Part shown: positions 31,258-41,745 of the stretch, piece after piece | How the letters are laid out: each line of letters begins with the position of its first letter | How positions within the stretch are numbered: the stretch's first letter is position 1 | Notes under the pieces: generated by a model | Told to the model about the DNA's origin: nothing | Databases searched by the model: none | The model's input: the letters and a program-made list of their open reading frames with translations, nothing else | DNA from: Flabesymbios commensalis | Lineage: Eukaryota; Annelida; Polychaeta; Terebellida; Flabelligeridae | Direction of reading: 5' to 3' | DNA: 64,000 nt | NCBI GenBank assembly: GCA_964017125.1 | Contig: OZ024914.1 | Location: 16,685,920-16,749,919 of the forward strand | Made by a program: the position numbers and the translations under genes

Positions 31258-31990
31258 ATTTAAGTGACATTGTAATACAATAAAACAGTACAGTCTATTG
31301 ACGAGATTCACTTGCCCAATAAGGGGTTCTGGGCATGTCTAGGGTAAAAAGAATGCCATTTTTTACGTCATTTTTCGGCCAGTATGGCCATTTAAATGAC
31401 AATTCCTAATATTACAATATCCTATTTTTTACAGTAAAAGTGGTAGAGTAAAGACTTAAAACTAATAGTATCATGGTCACACTAAAATATTCAGTTAAAA
31501 AGTTTGATGATATTATGATGGTGCTCCTGGCATCTATATGCAGCGAGTTTTATGACATGTTGCAGTGCCTGCACTACAACACAGTATAAGGAGTATAAAA
31601 ATGAAGTGAATATAAGAGGGAGTCAGTATTTCTCAATGAAATTGGAGAGACAGTTTACAAAACATGAAATATAGACTTGTAAAGTCAAAGTCTAACAATT
31701 GTAAAACATATAATAAAGGTTACATTCCCGTAGGAACTGAATAATTATACCTGCAGGGGCGTCCCTAAATAGTTCAAATAGGCAATTAAATGAAAAATAT
31801 TTCCTTCTGATGTGCGCATATTTCGCACACCCAAGAAGAATATGTCTTACAGTGAGACGAGTATTGCAGCACATAGCTCACAAATATTCTCTCAATAAAT
31901 ATCTGCTTGTGAAATAGGCATGGCCAATTCTGGCCCTGCATAAGACAATCTACCCCCAGCCCAGCCATGCCCAGATATCCGGAGACTCGT
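31258..31990 (-). mobile_element. SINE-like fragment split by a Nimb-type LINE tail
   Basis: SINE-like sequence at 31258-31346 stops at GGGCATGTCTAGGG, in the loop of its internal hairpin. It resumes near 31949 with CTACCCCCAG and CCATGCCCAG. Between them lies a diverged Nimb-type piece: tail hairpin, 3' UTR, and the end of ORF2 (31930-31692, with MCCNTRLTVRHILLGCAKYA). Divergence of both parts is high, so this nesting is old. Confidence 0.65.
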
Positions 31991-32199
31991 TTTTTTGTTG
32001 CACCACAAGTTGGCTTAGTTGAATTTGTTGTGTTGAGAGGACCACCCATCAATGGGATGCACTGCAGGCATATTTTGAGAGACATGAAGACGCAGACTTC
32101 AACATTCTATTTCAGGTTTTACAGCTTTTACCAGTATTTTGATCTATGACAAATGAATGACTTGTACTTTTGTTACTGATTTTTTGCCTTTGTACTTGA

Positions 32200-33090
32200 T
32201 CCATGGACCCATTCCTTTTCAGTGAGTCAGAGGATACTAAGATCCACTTACTGTTCCCGGAGATGGAGCGGTTACTGAGAAGGATTCTGGGGTACATTCT
32301 ACTAATTTGTACCATCCGCGAAGCCTCTCAAGATCTCAGCAAACTGAAGGTGTTGTTTCCGGTATCTGATCGATTATCGATTAATAATTATTACAAAGAT
32401 TGACTTTCAGTTATGTCAGGAAGTTCTTGTTGGCTGTAGCTGAAAAAATAGTTAAATGATTTCTGCTGAAAAACACACTGTTGAAACAAATGTCCATCCT
32501 CAAGCCTGAAACCCGAGAACAGCACAATACCAAAACGGGTGAGTTACTGTTTGCTAGCCTTCTTTGGGTTGTAGGCATATGAAAGACCATCAGCATCTAA
32601 ATAAATATGTTCACCATAAATAACTGCAATGATGCGTTCATAGGTGTACAACTGGCACGACAACTTCCTCAAGTAGTGCAGTTTGAGCAGATCGAGATCC
32701 TTGGGCAGGAGTGGCTTGACTACCAGCTTATAGAGGATACTGAGCTTTTCTCGCAGGAACATATATACCACTTCTGGGGTACTGTCAGCAAGCTAAAGCT
32801 TGCGGATGGGACCACCAGATTTTCAACTCAGGTGAAGCTGATGAAGGCCCTTATGTGAATTCCACATAGCAATATAATCAGCGAAAGAGATTTATTTGTG
32901 ATGAAGAAAGTGGTTACAGAATTGTGTTCTGAGTTGGGCCAGGACACTTCGTGGTTCTCAAGTACAACGGAAAAGAGTGCTGTCATCGAAACGTGTTCAA
33001 GAATGATGATCTGCTGAAAAAAGCCAAAGTACAACACATGTGTATAAAAAGGAACACAAGTCAACTTAAATAAATGTGTATCGTTTGTAT
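32200..33090 (+). pseudogene. hAT-type transposase, C-terminal remnant
   Basis: The plus strand first encodes TKIHLLFPEMERLLRRIL (32203-32403). Weaker coding traces follow (VRKFLLAVAEKIVK, LLKQMSILKPE). Then comes 32607-32858 with LGQEWLDYQL and TVSKLKLADGTTRFSTQVKL, and beyond a TGA at 32856-32858 IPHSN..SERDLFVMKKVVTE. The last block matches the IPHSNADSER dimerisation signature of hAT transposases. At least three frame breaks separate the blocks. The N-terminal zinc finger and catalytic part are not visible. No terminal inverted repeats were found. Confidence 0.7.
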
Positions 33091-33493
33091 TCATTTTTTG
33101 CAGTTATTTGCTTCTCGTATATCAAACGTCACCTAAACAATAAAATAACGATTGATATACCGTTTCAGACACAATGATTTTTTTTCATGAGATCAGCAAA
33201 GTCCAAATTTGATGTTCAATCTTGCCCTTGATGAGAAATAACAAAAAAATAGAAAAAATAACTTCAGAATTTTTTAGTGAAAGGCGCCATGAAACAGCAG
33301 GAATGCCCTCAGAAAAGACTTAGAACCCCTGAGCTTCTATTAAAACTAGACCTCTTTCAACTTGCTAAATGGTGGATTCGTGGATATTGTCAGCTGTGTC
33401 TCACATATCGTCGCTTCAGGACGAGAATTACTCAATTACCACCAGGATGGTGAAAATAGAGATTTTCCAGAAAAACGTTATCAATTGAAGTTA

Positions 33494-34174
33494 CCGTATC
33501 CCCGCGCATTAACGTGCATGCACTATATTTGAAGATGCACTTGGTATTCGAAAAAAATGCATGCACTTATATTCGAACATAAAAATAAATTTTAAATTTC
33601 TTCCAACTCATTAAAATCGTAATTATTTGATTGATTCCAATCAAAAGTAAACTGACCTAACGCTAGTAATCACTGACTGTTACTTTGAAGTGAACTTGTG
33701 GGAGTGACTCCAGACAATAGGTGCTGACAATACCTGAACTGTCATATCACACCTCATTTGTCCACGCTTTTCAGCTATCACATCCATGCCCTATCGCTTT
33801 GACGGCTTGAACTGTTGACGCATATCTGTATTATGTAGGAATTCTCTCCTAATATCTACCCGTTAATAATTAGAAATAATAATGTAGTTTGTGTTTACAT
33901 CAACAATTTTATTATTGTTATTATTATGGACATATACCAGTAATGGTCTCTATAAGTCAATACAGTCATATCAATATTATTCTCACCTGGAGTAAATGTA
34001 TATGTCTTGAGTTACACAGTGGTATGCGTAGTAATTTTCGAATATAAATGCATGCACATAGTACTCGAATATAAGTGCATGGACTTATAAACGAACAAGA
34101 ATATTTTAGGAGTCATGCCTAAAACAGTCAAATTTAATTTATAATAGCATGCACGTTTATGCCCGGGGATATGG
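33494..34174. mobile_element. TA-flanked inverted-repeat element (mariner-like MITE)
   Basis: The ends CCGTATCCCCGCGCATTAAC and CCATATCCCCGGGCATAAAC (read inward) are 20-bp inverted repeats with four mismatches, continuing into ACGTGCATGC. TA flanks both sides. Subterminal phrases GTGCATGCACTTATATTCGAA recur inverted near each end. The 681-bp interior has no ORF. Confidence 0.7.
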
Positions 34175-34206
34175 TATGCTGTTCTGGTGAATTTAGTGAT
34201 GCAACT

Positions 34207-34272
34207 TATACATGCCCGTAAAACGTAGTAGTAGGAAATCATTGCTTTGTGTCACTTTTCGTCACAAATGGC
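34207..34272 (-). mobile_element. SINE-like 3'-end scrap
   Basis: GTAGTAGGAAATCATTGC and TGTGTCACTTTTCGTCAC mark the last 65 bp of the SINE-like family, a severe 5' truncation. Confidence 0.65.
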
Positions 34273-34574
34273 CTGCAAAAGGTAATCTTCCAATACAGTC
34301 TATTTTGGTAAATGGTGTATAGGTTTTCAACGGTACGATATAAAGTGATAAAATTTTAACAAAATTAAATCTAACTTGAACAGGAGTTCCCTGAACTCTG
34401 AGGCCCGGCTTTAGGCTGTTTGGGTGCTATAGACAAAAAAATGGCTCAATATTTTGTAAACATAACTGTATTAGTCTTCCTCATGGGCAAAATCATAAAT
34501 GTCCAGGATATAATTAAGAAAAGAACCAAGTTAAAATATATCTCCAACGTTTATACCTTCCACTACCATCGCCG

Positions 34575-35060
34575 GGGATGGCCAACATCCATTCACGTGA
34601 ATAGTGCTGCCACATGTATCTACGATGTACCTCGTGCACAAGATGTAGGTCTACCCACTCAATTCCGGCTCAATGTTGGGCCAGCGTCGCAGCCCATTGC
34701 TGACTCAATGCTGGTTTATTGTCTATGAAGCTGGCCCAACACTACTTAAACACTTGGTTTGTTGTATACGTTTCTGCAGCATCCCAGCAAATACTTTCAA
34801 TGTTGGCCCAGCGTCTACGCCGCTGTCAAAACATTGAAACAGCATTGGCTGATTGTCCCATGTTTTGTGGGACTGCGGCAGAGATATTATAATAATCTAA
34901 ATAATCCTTGACTGCGGCATTGCTATGCGGATTACACTTTCCTTCTCTGCCGCCAGAAAGGCCACTGCCCAAGATAAATTGGCCCAATGCTGATGTACTG
35001 CTGCTTGGGCCACCGACTGTGACGCTAGGCCAACATTATTCCGACATTATCCCTTTAAGC
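34575..35060. repeat. Cluster of decayed CCCAGCAAAC-type MITE pieces
   Basis: At least three pieces carry the family phrases: AATGTTGGGCCAGCGTCGC at 34671, CCCAGCAAATACTTTCAATG at 34783 and ACGCTAGGCCAACATTATTC at 35021. None has both ends intact. Short open frames here are chance. Confidence 0.55.
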
Positions 35061-35570
35061 TCTAATCACGAATATAATCGTGAATATATTTTTTCTTAAC
35101 ACTTTTTAAACACGCAAATATTTGACTTAACGACCTTCCAAGTTTTAGGGTAGATTCAGGTCAAGCGAGACAGTAGATCAACTGAGACACCTATGAACCT
35201 GAAATCATTGAACAACATCTACCTGGCAAACGCCTTGACCTGGTGAGATCAGCACAAAGTTATAATTGTCTAGTGCTAACGTATCAGTAATGGCTGTAAC
35301 AATTAATGTGCAGTTAGTTAGCTAAGTATCTAAGTAATTAGGGTGGTTATAGTGCAAACAATGGGCTATGTCACGTTAAAGTGCATATCAATTGCGGTGC
35401 CCTATTAAGGGGGATTTTGTGGGCGATAATACCAGCAATTATACAGGTGTCTCGGTGGACCTAAAGGCATTCAGCTGTACCGAGACGAACCCATTCAGGT
35501 GAACCGAGACACCTATTAATTACCAATATATTTTATTACCTACATATATATCAGGTGCCATAACGGAATT
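35060..35570. repeat. Motif-rich stretch, GAGACACCTAT repeats
   Basis: GATTCAGGTCAAGCGAGAC and AACTGAGACACCTATGAACC near 35155-35205 recur as ATTCAGGTGAACCGAGACAC near 35493-35512, with an inverted GGTGTCTCGGTGGACC at 35447. It resembles the motif-repeating DNA element at 19.2 kb in style. No clean termini were found. Confidence 0.4.
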
Positions 35571-35983
35571 TAAAGAGGGCAAGCTCTTTTTGAGAATGAT
35601 TGCAAGAGCAGCGAGGATTTCCATCGAGTGCTGTCTCTGTACGGAATCTGGCATTTCAATATGCAGAAGAGAATGGAATCCTGGGTTTAGTTTAAAGAAA
35701 AAGATGGCAGGACGGTATTGGCTACAATGTTTCCCGAAGCGTCATTCTGAGCTTACCATCAGAAGACCAGAGACACTATCAACTTACCGAGCCATGTCGA
35801 TGACTAGGCCTCTGGTAGTTAAATGGTTTTATGGATACGAAAATGTCTTGATGAGTTAGGTATTCGGCATGTTCCGTCACACATCTGGAATTGTGATGAA
35901 AGTGGCCTGCAAGATCACTTGATGTCGAGGACAGTAATTAGTGAGACTGGTAAGTCTAGCTATCCGATCACAAACAACGAGAA

Positions 35984-38900
35984 GTAAGTAAGTAAGTAAA
36001 ATATCTGCTTTACTTCACTTTTCGGCCAGTATGGCCATTTAAGTGAAAATTCCAGGTATTACAATATCCCATATTGTATAGTTAAAGTAGTAAAAGAAAG
36101 ACAAAGCCAATAAAAACATGATCGTACTAAAATATTCAGTTTAAAGTGTTTGATAAGATAAGATGACGATGCTCCTGGCACCTATATGTAACGAGTCTGA
36201 TGACATGTTGTAGCGCCTGCACTACAACACAGTTTAATGAGTATAAAAATATCAGTATAAATAATGTAAAATATGAAGTTATTATAAAATGAACGACTTA
36301 TCAAGTCACTATATCTCCATGAAATTGGAGTGATTGTGTAAAAAGTCTGTGTTTAATAATTAAAACATGTAATATAGGTTACATTCCCGAAGGAACTGAA
36401 TAATAAAACCAGCAGGGGTGTCCCTGAATAGCTCAAATAAGGAATTAAATGCAAAATACTTCCTTCTGATGTGCGCATATTTCGCACAACTGAGAAGGAC
36501 ATGTCTTACAGTGAGACGAGTATTGCAGCACATAGGTCGCAATTCTCCTCTCAATAAATAGCCGTTTGTGAAATAGGCATGACCAATTCTGGCCCTGCAT
36601 AAGACAACGTCATCTCTTCGGCGTTCCATTGGTGTAAAAGATCGCTTAATGATTGGTTGTACCTCGAACAATTTGCTGGTGACATTGATGTATCATTCAC
36701 CTTGCAAAATGTCATCAAGGTAGACCGAGATGTTATACTTGAAATCAGTATATGGTATATAATAAAACTGTTTTGTCTTATCCAGGGCAGCCTTGGCCAA
36801 AACATCAGCCCGTTCATTACCCTGTATTCCAATATGGCTGGGTACCCAGCAAAAAATAATGTCCTTGTGCCCAGACAAGTAGTGACACATATGCAAAATA
36901 TTGGAAACAACTGGGTTGTTGAGTTTTTGACTCTTAAGAGCCTGCAATGAAGATAGTGAGTCTGTGATGATCATGAACTCCTCGTCATTACTATCCCATA
37001 TGTATTCGATGGCAGCTTCAATAGCTAACAGCTCTGCTGTGCAAATTGAAGCCTCATCGTTAATGCGGCAGCTAAATTCATGATCATCACAGACAAAGGA
37101 CATAGCTGTCCTCTTGTCTTCCTTTGATCCGTCAGTATACACCTTCCGGTGCCTCGGAAATCTACAAAATAACTCGAGCAACATGCTCTGAAAGACAAGG
37201 GGACAGGTGTCTCCCTTCCTGAGATCTGAGAGGTTAAAAAGTATATTAGGCTGTTGGAGAAGCCAGGGTGGACATTCTGGTGGGCGCACAACGCTAATTG
37301 CGTCGAGCTCCACCTCCATGTCCTCCAGATGGGGTTGAAGCCTTATACCCAAAGTAGGTATAGTCCCTGGCTTGTTGTCAAACAGTCTCTTGTACTCTGG
37401 GTTGACAACACACGAGTATGCCGGGTTCTCAGGATTTGCTTTCATCTTCATATAGTATTGCAGGCTCAGCTTCAACCGGCGAGTCTCTAAAGATGGCTCA
37501 CCGGTCTCCACCTGAAGACTTTCGATTGGTGATGTTCGAAATGCCCCTGAGCATAATCTCAAACCTTGGTTCGCGATTGGATCAAGTACTGCTAAGTACG
37601 ATCGTCTCGCTGAACCATAAACAATACAACCATAATCCAGTTTGGATCTGATGTGAGACCGGTAAATCCTCAGTAAGGTTGTCCGGTCACCACCCCAATC
37701 CTTGCTGGATATAACTCGTAGTAATTGTAATGCTTTCCTACACTTATCTTTCATATATTTGATGTGTGGAATAAAACTGAGCTTCTTGTCGAAAAACAGA
37801 CCAAGAAATTTGACCTGCTCTTCAACAGGAAGCTGTTGTCCATATAGTTTGGGATTAGGCTCAGGCTGTAAGCCATTTTTTTTGCAAAAATGTACACATA
37901 AAGTTTTTGTGGGAGAAAATTTAAAGCCGTTCTCATCCGCACAAGTCACCAACTTATCCAGGCAGCCTTGCAGGCGCCGCTCAATTATTGCCATATTGCT
38001 TGACTGGCAGTAAACAGCCAGATCATCAACATATAATGATTTTTCAATATCTTGTGGTAAAGAATCAATTATACTGTTTATTTTAACGGTAAATAGAGTT
38101 GGTGAAAGAATACTACCTTGTGGGACACCCTCCTCCTGTGGATTTAGTGAAGAGTGGGTGTTGTCCAAGCGGACTTTAAATTTTCTCCCCTTTAAAAAAT
38201 TATCAATGAATAAGGGTAATCTACCCCTCAGGCCCATTTCATGAAGATCTTTCATGATACCACCCTTCCATGTGGTATCATAGGCCTTTTCTAAATCAAA
38301 AAATACTCCAACTGTATGTTGATTTTTAACAAAACCTTGACGGATATAAGTCTCAAGTCTGACCAAATGGTCTGTGGTGCTCTTTCCTTTTTGAAAACCA
38401 CATTGATATTTAGTTATTATGTGATTGTCTTGTAAAAACCATGTGAGACGATGATTGATCATGCGCTCCATGATTTTGCAAAGACAACTTGTCAATGCTA
38501 TTGGCCTATAATTATTAGGATCTGTTCGATCTTTTCCAGGTTTAGGGATCGGGATCACTGTTGCTTCTCTCCATCCATCTGGGAAATCCTGAGATTGCCA
38601 CAGATCATTCAAGAGTAGAAGCAACAGATCAAGTGATACATCAGGCAAATGTTTCAGAAACTGGTAGTGAATTTCATCAGGGCCAGTTGCCGAATCAGTT
38701 GCCTGAGCGATAGATTTAATTAGTTCTCGTTTAGAGAAATTAACATTGTACTTTTCGTCATTATCTGACTCAAAGTCCAATGTGTTCTCCTTCTCCTTGT
38801 CCCTAATCTTTCGAAATTTTTCCTGATAATGATCTGGCGATGATTTAGCAGCGAAGGATGTCGCCAGCGTTTCTGCAATATCCGTTTTATTGGTTATTGT

Positions 38901-39657
38901 GTCAGAATCAGTGACAAGGTACTTGATGGTTTTATCTTTCCTCTTGCCACTGATTCTGCGCAGCATTTGCCAAGTATGTTTTGCCGATGTATTATTATTT
39001 AGTGTGGAGACATATGCTCTCCAAGATTGCCGCTTGGCTTCACTGATTGTGCGGCGAGCTTTAGCGTAATCTTTCTTATATCCGTCAAGGTTTTGTCTAG
39101 TTGGATGTTTTTTAAATTTTTGCAAGGATTTTTTCCTTTTGTCTATTGCCTTTCGGCAACCTTCGTCAAACCAGGGTTTGTCGAGTTTTTTCGGAACTGT
39201 CGAGGTTTTGGGTATGCTTTTATCTGCTATATTGTGTAACTTGTCAGTAAAAAGGGCTATAGGGTCATCAACCCCCTCTTCATTCTCAAATTGAGAGATT
39301 GTGAGGCTCTCCCCACAAGACTGTTGGAAGGCCTCCCAATCTGCTCTGTGCAGCCTCCAATGCTGCCCTCTTTCTTCAACAATAGAGTTGTTGCTCTCTA
39401 TAAATATAGGATAATGATCACTGCTACAGAGATCCTCGTTGACCCTCCAAGTGTAATCCAAATATAAATCGGGATCACACAACGATAGGTCAATGGCTGT
39501 TGCAGATCCTGAAGCAGGGTGTAAATAGGTGGTGGTATCATCATTAAAAATGCAGAGGTTTTCCTCTGAGAGGAAGTCTTCTATTATTCTGCCCCGTGGG
39601 TTGATGTCCCTACAGCCCCACATTGTGTGGTGCCCGTTAAAATCTCCCAGTAGCATA
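35984..39657 (-). mobile_element. Nimb-type LINE, 5'-truncated, 14-bp TSD
   Basis: A 3674-bp minus-strand copy flanked by a perfect ACAAACAACGAGAA (35970-35983 and 39658-39671). From 39657 it enters ORF2 inside the endonuclease (LLGDFNGHHTMWGC). It runs through reverse transcriptase and RNase H, then the 3' UTR and the GTAAGTAAGTAAGTAAAAT tail as seen on plus. Sequence is very close to the copy at 57.5-63.3 kb, so the family moved recently. Confidence 0.92.
36360..39657 (-). CDS. LINE ORF2, endonuclease end, reverse transcriptase and RNase H
   Basis: One frame is open from the truncation point to 36693, then a TGA (TGG in the sister copy) and a further open stretch to 36360. Domains in order: the end of an APE-type endonuclease with GDFNGHH and SDHYP; a reverse transcriptase with FFDLEKAYDTTWKGG, EEGVPQGSILSP and the catalytic YVDD at 38022-38033; an RNase H with YTDGS, TAELLAIEAA, TDSLSSL and ERADVLAKA. 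A Cys-rich end follows (MCCNTRLTVRHVLLSCAKYA). RNase H plus CCHC ORF1 in the sister copy fits the I superfamily, probably the Nimb clade. Only one stop mars it, but the 5' truncation removes the promoter, ORF1 and most of the endonuclease. Confidence 0.88.
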
Positions 39658-39829
39658 ACAAACAACGAGAAAGGTGGGACAAGCACAATTCTTGTCAGAT
39701 TTAAAGAGAGCTGGAGTTTATACTCCTAGTATGGTAATCCACAAAGGCAAGAGAGTCCAGGCCTCCTGGCGTGTGGGTGTTGCTCGCAGATAACATATAT
39801 ATGGATTATTGCTGAATTGTTTGTAAATT

Positions 39830-40940
39830 GGGGGAAGATGTTTGTGCAGTCTCTACCACGTCCAACAGAAGTTGACCCCATCAGCCAGATTCCCCACTTG
39901 CTTTTAATAGATGATCATGCATTGTTGCGGATTGTGGTGTTCTGTTGCGTACCCCATTTCGAGGTTTTAGATGTACCCCAGTGCTGGATAAAGTGAGTAA
40001 AAGAGACTGTAAGTCTGTGACAAAATAGTTATTTTTATCAAGAATTCTTTCAGTTTACTACTCCTATCCACTACATTTTGGTGCCCAGACCCGGGAAGAG
40101 TGAACATAGAGTGTTATTTGACGGTGGATGTCAGGAGAATATGGTGTTTTAAAACTACTGATTCTGAAAGTTTGCCGCGGTTTCACGATGCACGAGGTTC
40201 CTCCAGGACCTGTGCCGCCATGATGCTACAGGCGTGCGGCTCACAGCACTCAGCATCTCACAACTATGCCTGCCTGCCGGCAGGACAAGTCAGAGAGTGA
40301 CAAAGTAAACAGTAAGTTTACAAAGTACATTTCAGAGGCAATAAACTGTAATTAACGCCTACAGGAACAATTTATAGACGGCTATTATTGTGAATAATTA
40401 TTATTGTAAGTGTACACAGACGCTGCATTAATTCTACACGACGTGTGTGTGTTACTGCCTGTACTGTACATGTGTGTGCTGTTGACACGCATACACCCAC
40501 GTTTATTAGTCACTAATTATCTACCCTGGGAATGACCTGCTGACAAAATAGCTGGAAATGGAATGCACTCTTCAGAACATCATGTTATAGGCTTACTCGA
40601 AGTGACTCAAAATATCGCCGTTGGTAGTGCTGTGATTATATTTTTAATTCAGGAAAATAACACATTAATGTTACATATCAAGGTCATTACGTGTGCGCCT
40701 AAATTTGACATATTTAACCATTGAGAAAATAAATTACTGTACATGTTTAAAAAACGTATAGACCTAGTCTTTTGACTGAGAAATATTGCAATACACAGCC
40801 CTATAAAGTAATATTCTTGACGAAGCACTTACATTTCTTCACACTAAACCATAATATTTACATTGTGGTGGACCCCACTCCTGTGGACGTTGAGCATGCT
40901 GGGCATGTGGCCATTGCATTGTACGCACACAATGTTTGAA
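39830..40940. other. Unassigned
   Basis: No gene or repeat ends seen except possible pogo remnants up to about 39980 and short runs of repeated ATGTGTGTG-like sequence. A stretch at 40853-40950 resembles 41690-41780 on the far side of the next element (TTTACATTG, GTACGTTGACAATGCTG, CACAATGTTT). Confidence 0.4.
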
Positions 40941-40953
40941 TGCACATCTTTAA

Positions 40954-41641
40954 GTAAGTAAGTGAGTAAAATATCTTTTTTACGTCATTTTTCAGGCAGT
41001 ATGGCCATTTAAATGACAATTCAGACTAAAATAATAATATGATATCTTGAACAGTGAAAGTGATAAAGTAAAAAGTCCAAACTTATAATAGTATGACCGC
41101 ACTAAGGCATTGAGATAAAAACGATTGATGATAGCATGCTAGTGCCTATATGGCACCTATATGTAGCGAGTTTTGTAGATACATTCTAAGAACCTGACAC
41201 AGCGCCAGCGCCGATACAAAATATAAATTAACACAAAAACATGACAAAAATAATTATAATTGAAAGTCACAAAACAGTGTCTTTGTCAAAACAAATATAT
41301 AATGAGAGAAATAAATCATGCTTAATATATTTTATATAAATATATATATAATATAAATATATAATATAAATACTTAAGACAGTCCCGTATACTAATAGAA
41401 CGTTAGACACACATCCACATACCGTTCAGATAATATTGAACATCACAAACCAATGACTATGCTCTGTATTTACCGCCAAACCGATTTTATATAGATTGAA
41501 GAGTAATGCAAAATATTCTAGACCCGTATGTAATAACGTGAGAAAAACACAATATTAATAAAACGTTTGGATGTGCTTGGCCTTCTATGAAGTTGCCCAG
41601 GGGGGACCACGCGGAGGTGACACCCATCCCCCCCCCCCCCC
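40954..41641 (-). mobile_element. 688-bp ORF-less Nimb-type element with 13-bp TSD
   Basis: TGCACATCTTTAA flanks both sides (40941-40953 and 41642-41654). On the minus strand it starts with a (G)n run and the LINE 5' end (GGTGTCACCTCCGCGTGG), and finishes with the 3' UTR, terminal hairpin and TTACTTAC tail. Both ends are complete but no ORF is left. A small piece near 41452-41482 resembles ORF2 endonuclease sequence but in the opposite orientation. This is a mobilised deletion derivative. Confidence 0.85.
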
Positions 41642-41745
41642 TGCACATCTTTAAACCCACCGCAACGGTTTTTAAAGTGGCTGAACGATAACATTTACAT
41701 TGCGACAGATCTTACTTCTGTGTACGTTGACAATGCTGCGCATGT

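Larger units (their letters stand above)
35575..39830 (+). pseudogene. pogo/Tigger-like transposase, interrupted by a LINE
   Basis: Plus-strand coding traces at 35575-35983 include FSLKKKMAGRYWLQCF, KRHSELTIRRPETLSTYRAM and, after frame breaks, PSHIWNCDESGLQ, the region of the first catalytic Asp in pogo-type DDE transposases. The frame reaches an ITNNE codon stretch, is cut by the Nimb-type LINE (35984-39657), and continues with NNEKGGTSTILVRF and, after another break near 39728, MVIHKGKRVQASW. The latter matches the IFKGKR block of the family. Three or more frame breaks predate or accompany the insertion. No terminal inverted repeats were found and the later catalytic residues are not visible. 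Confidence 0.7.
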
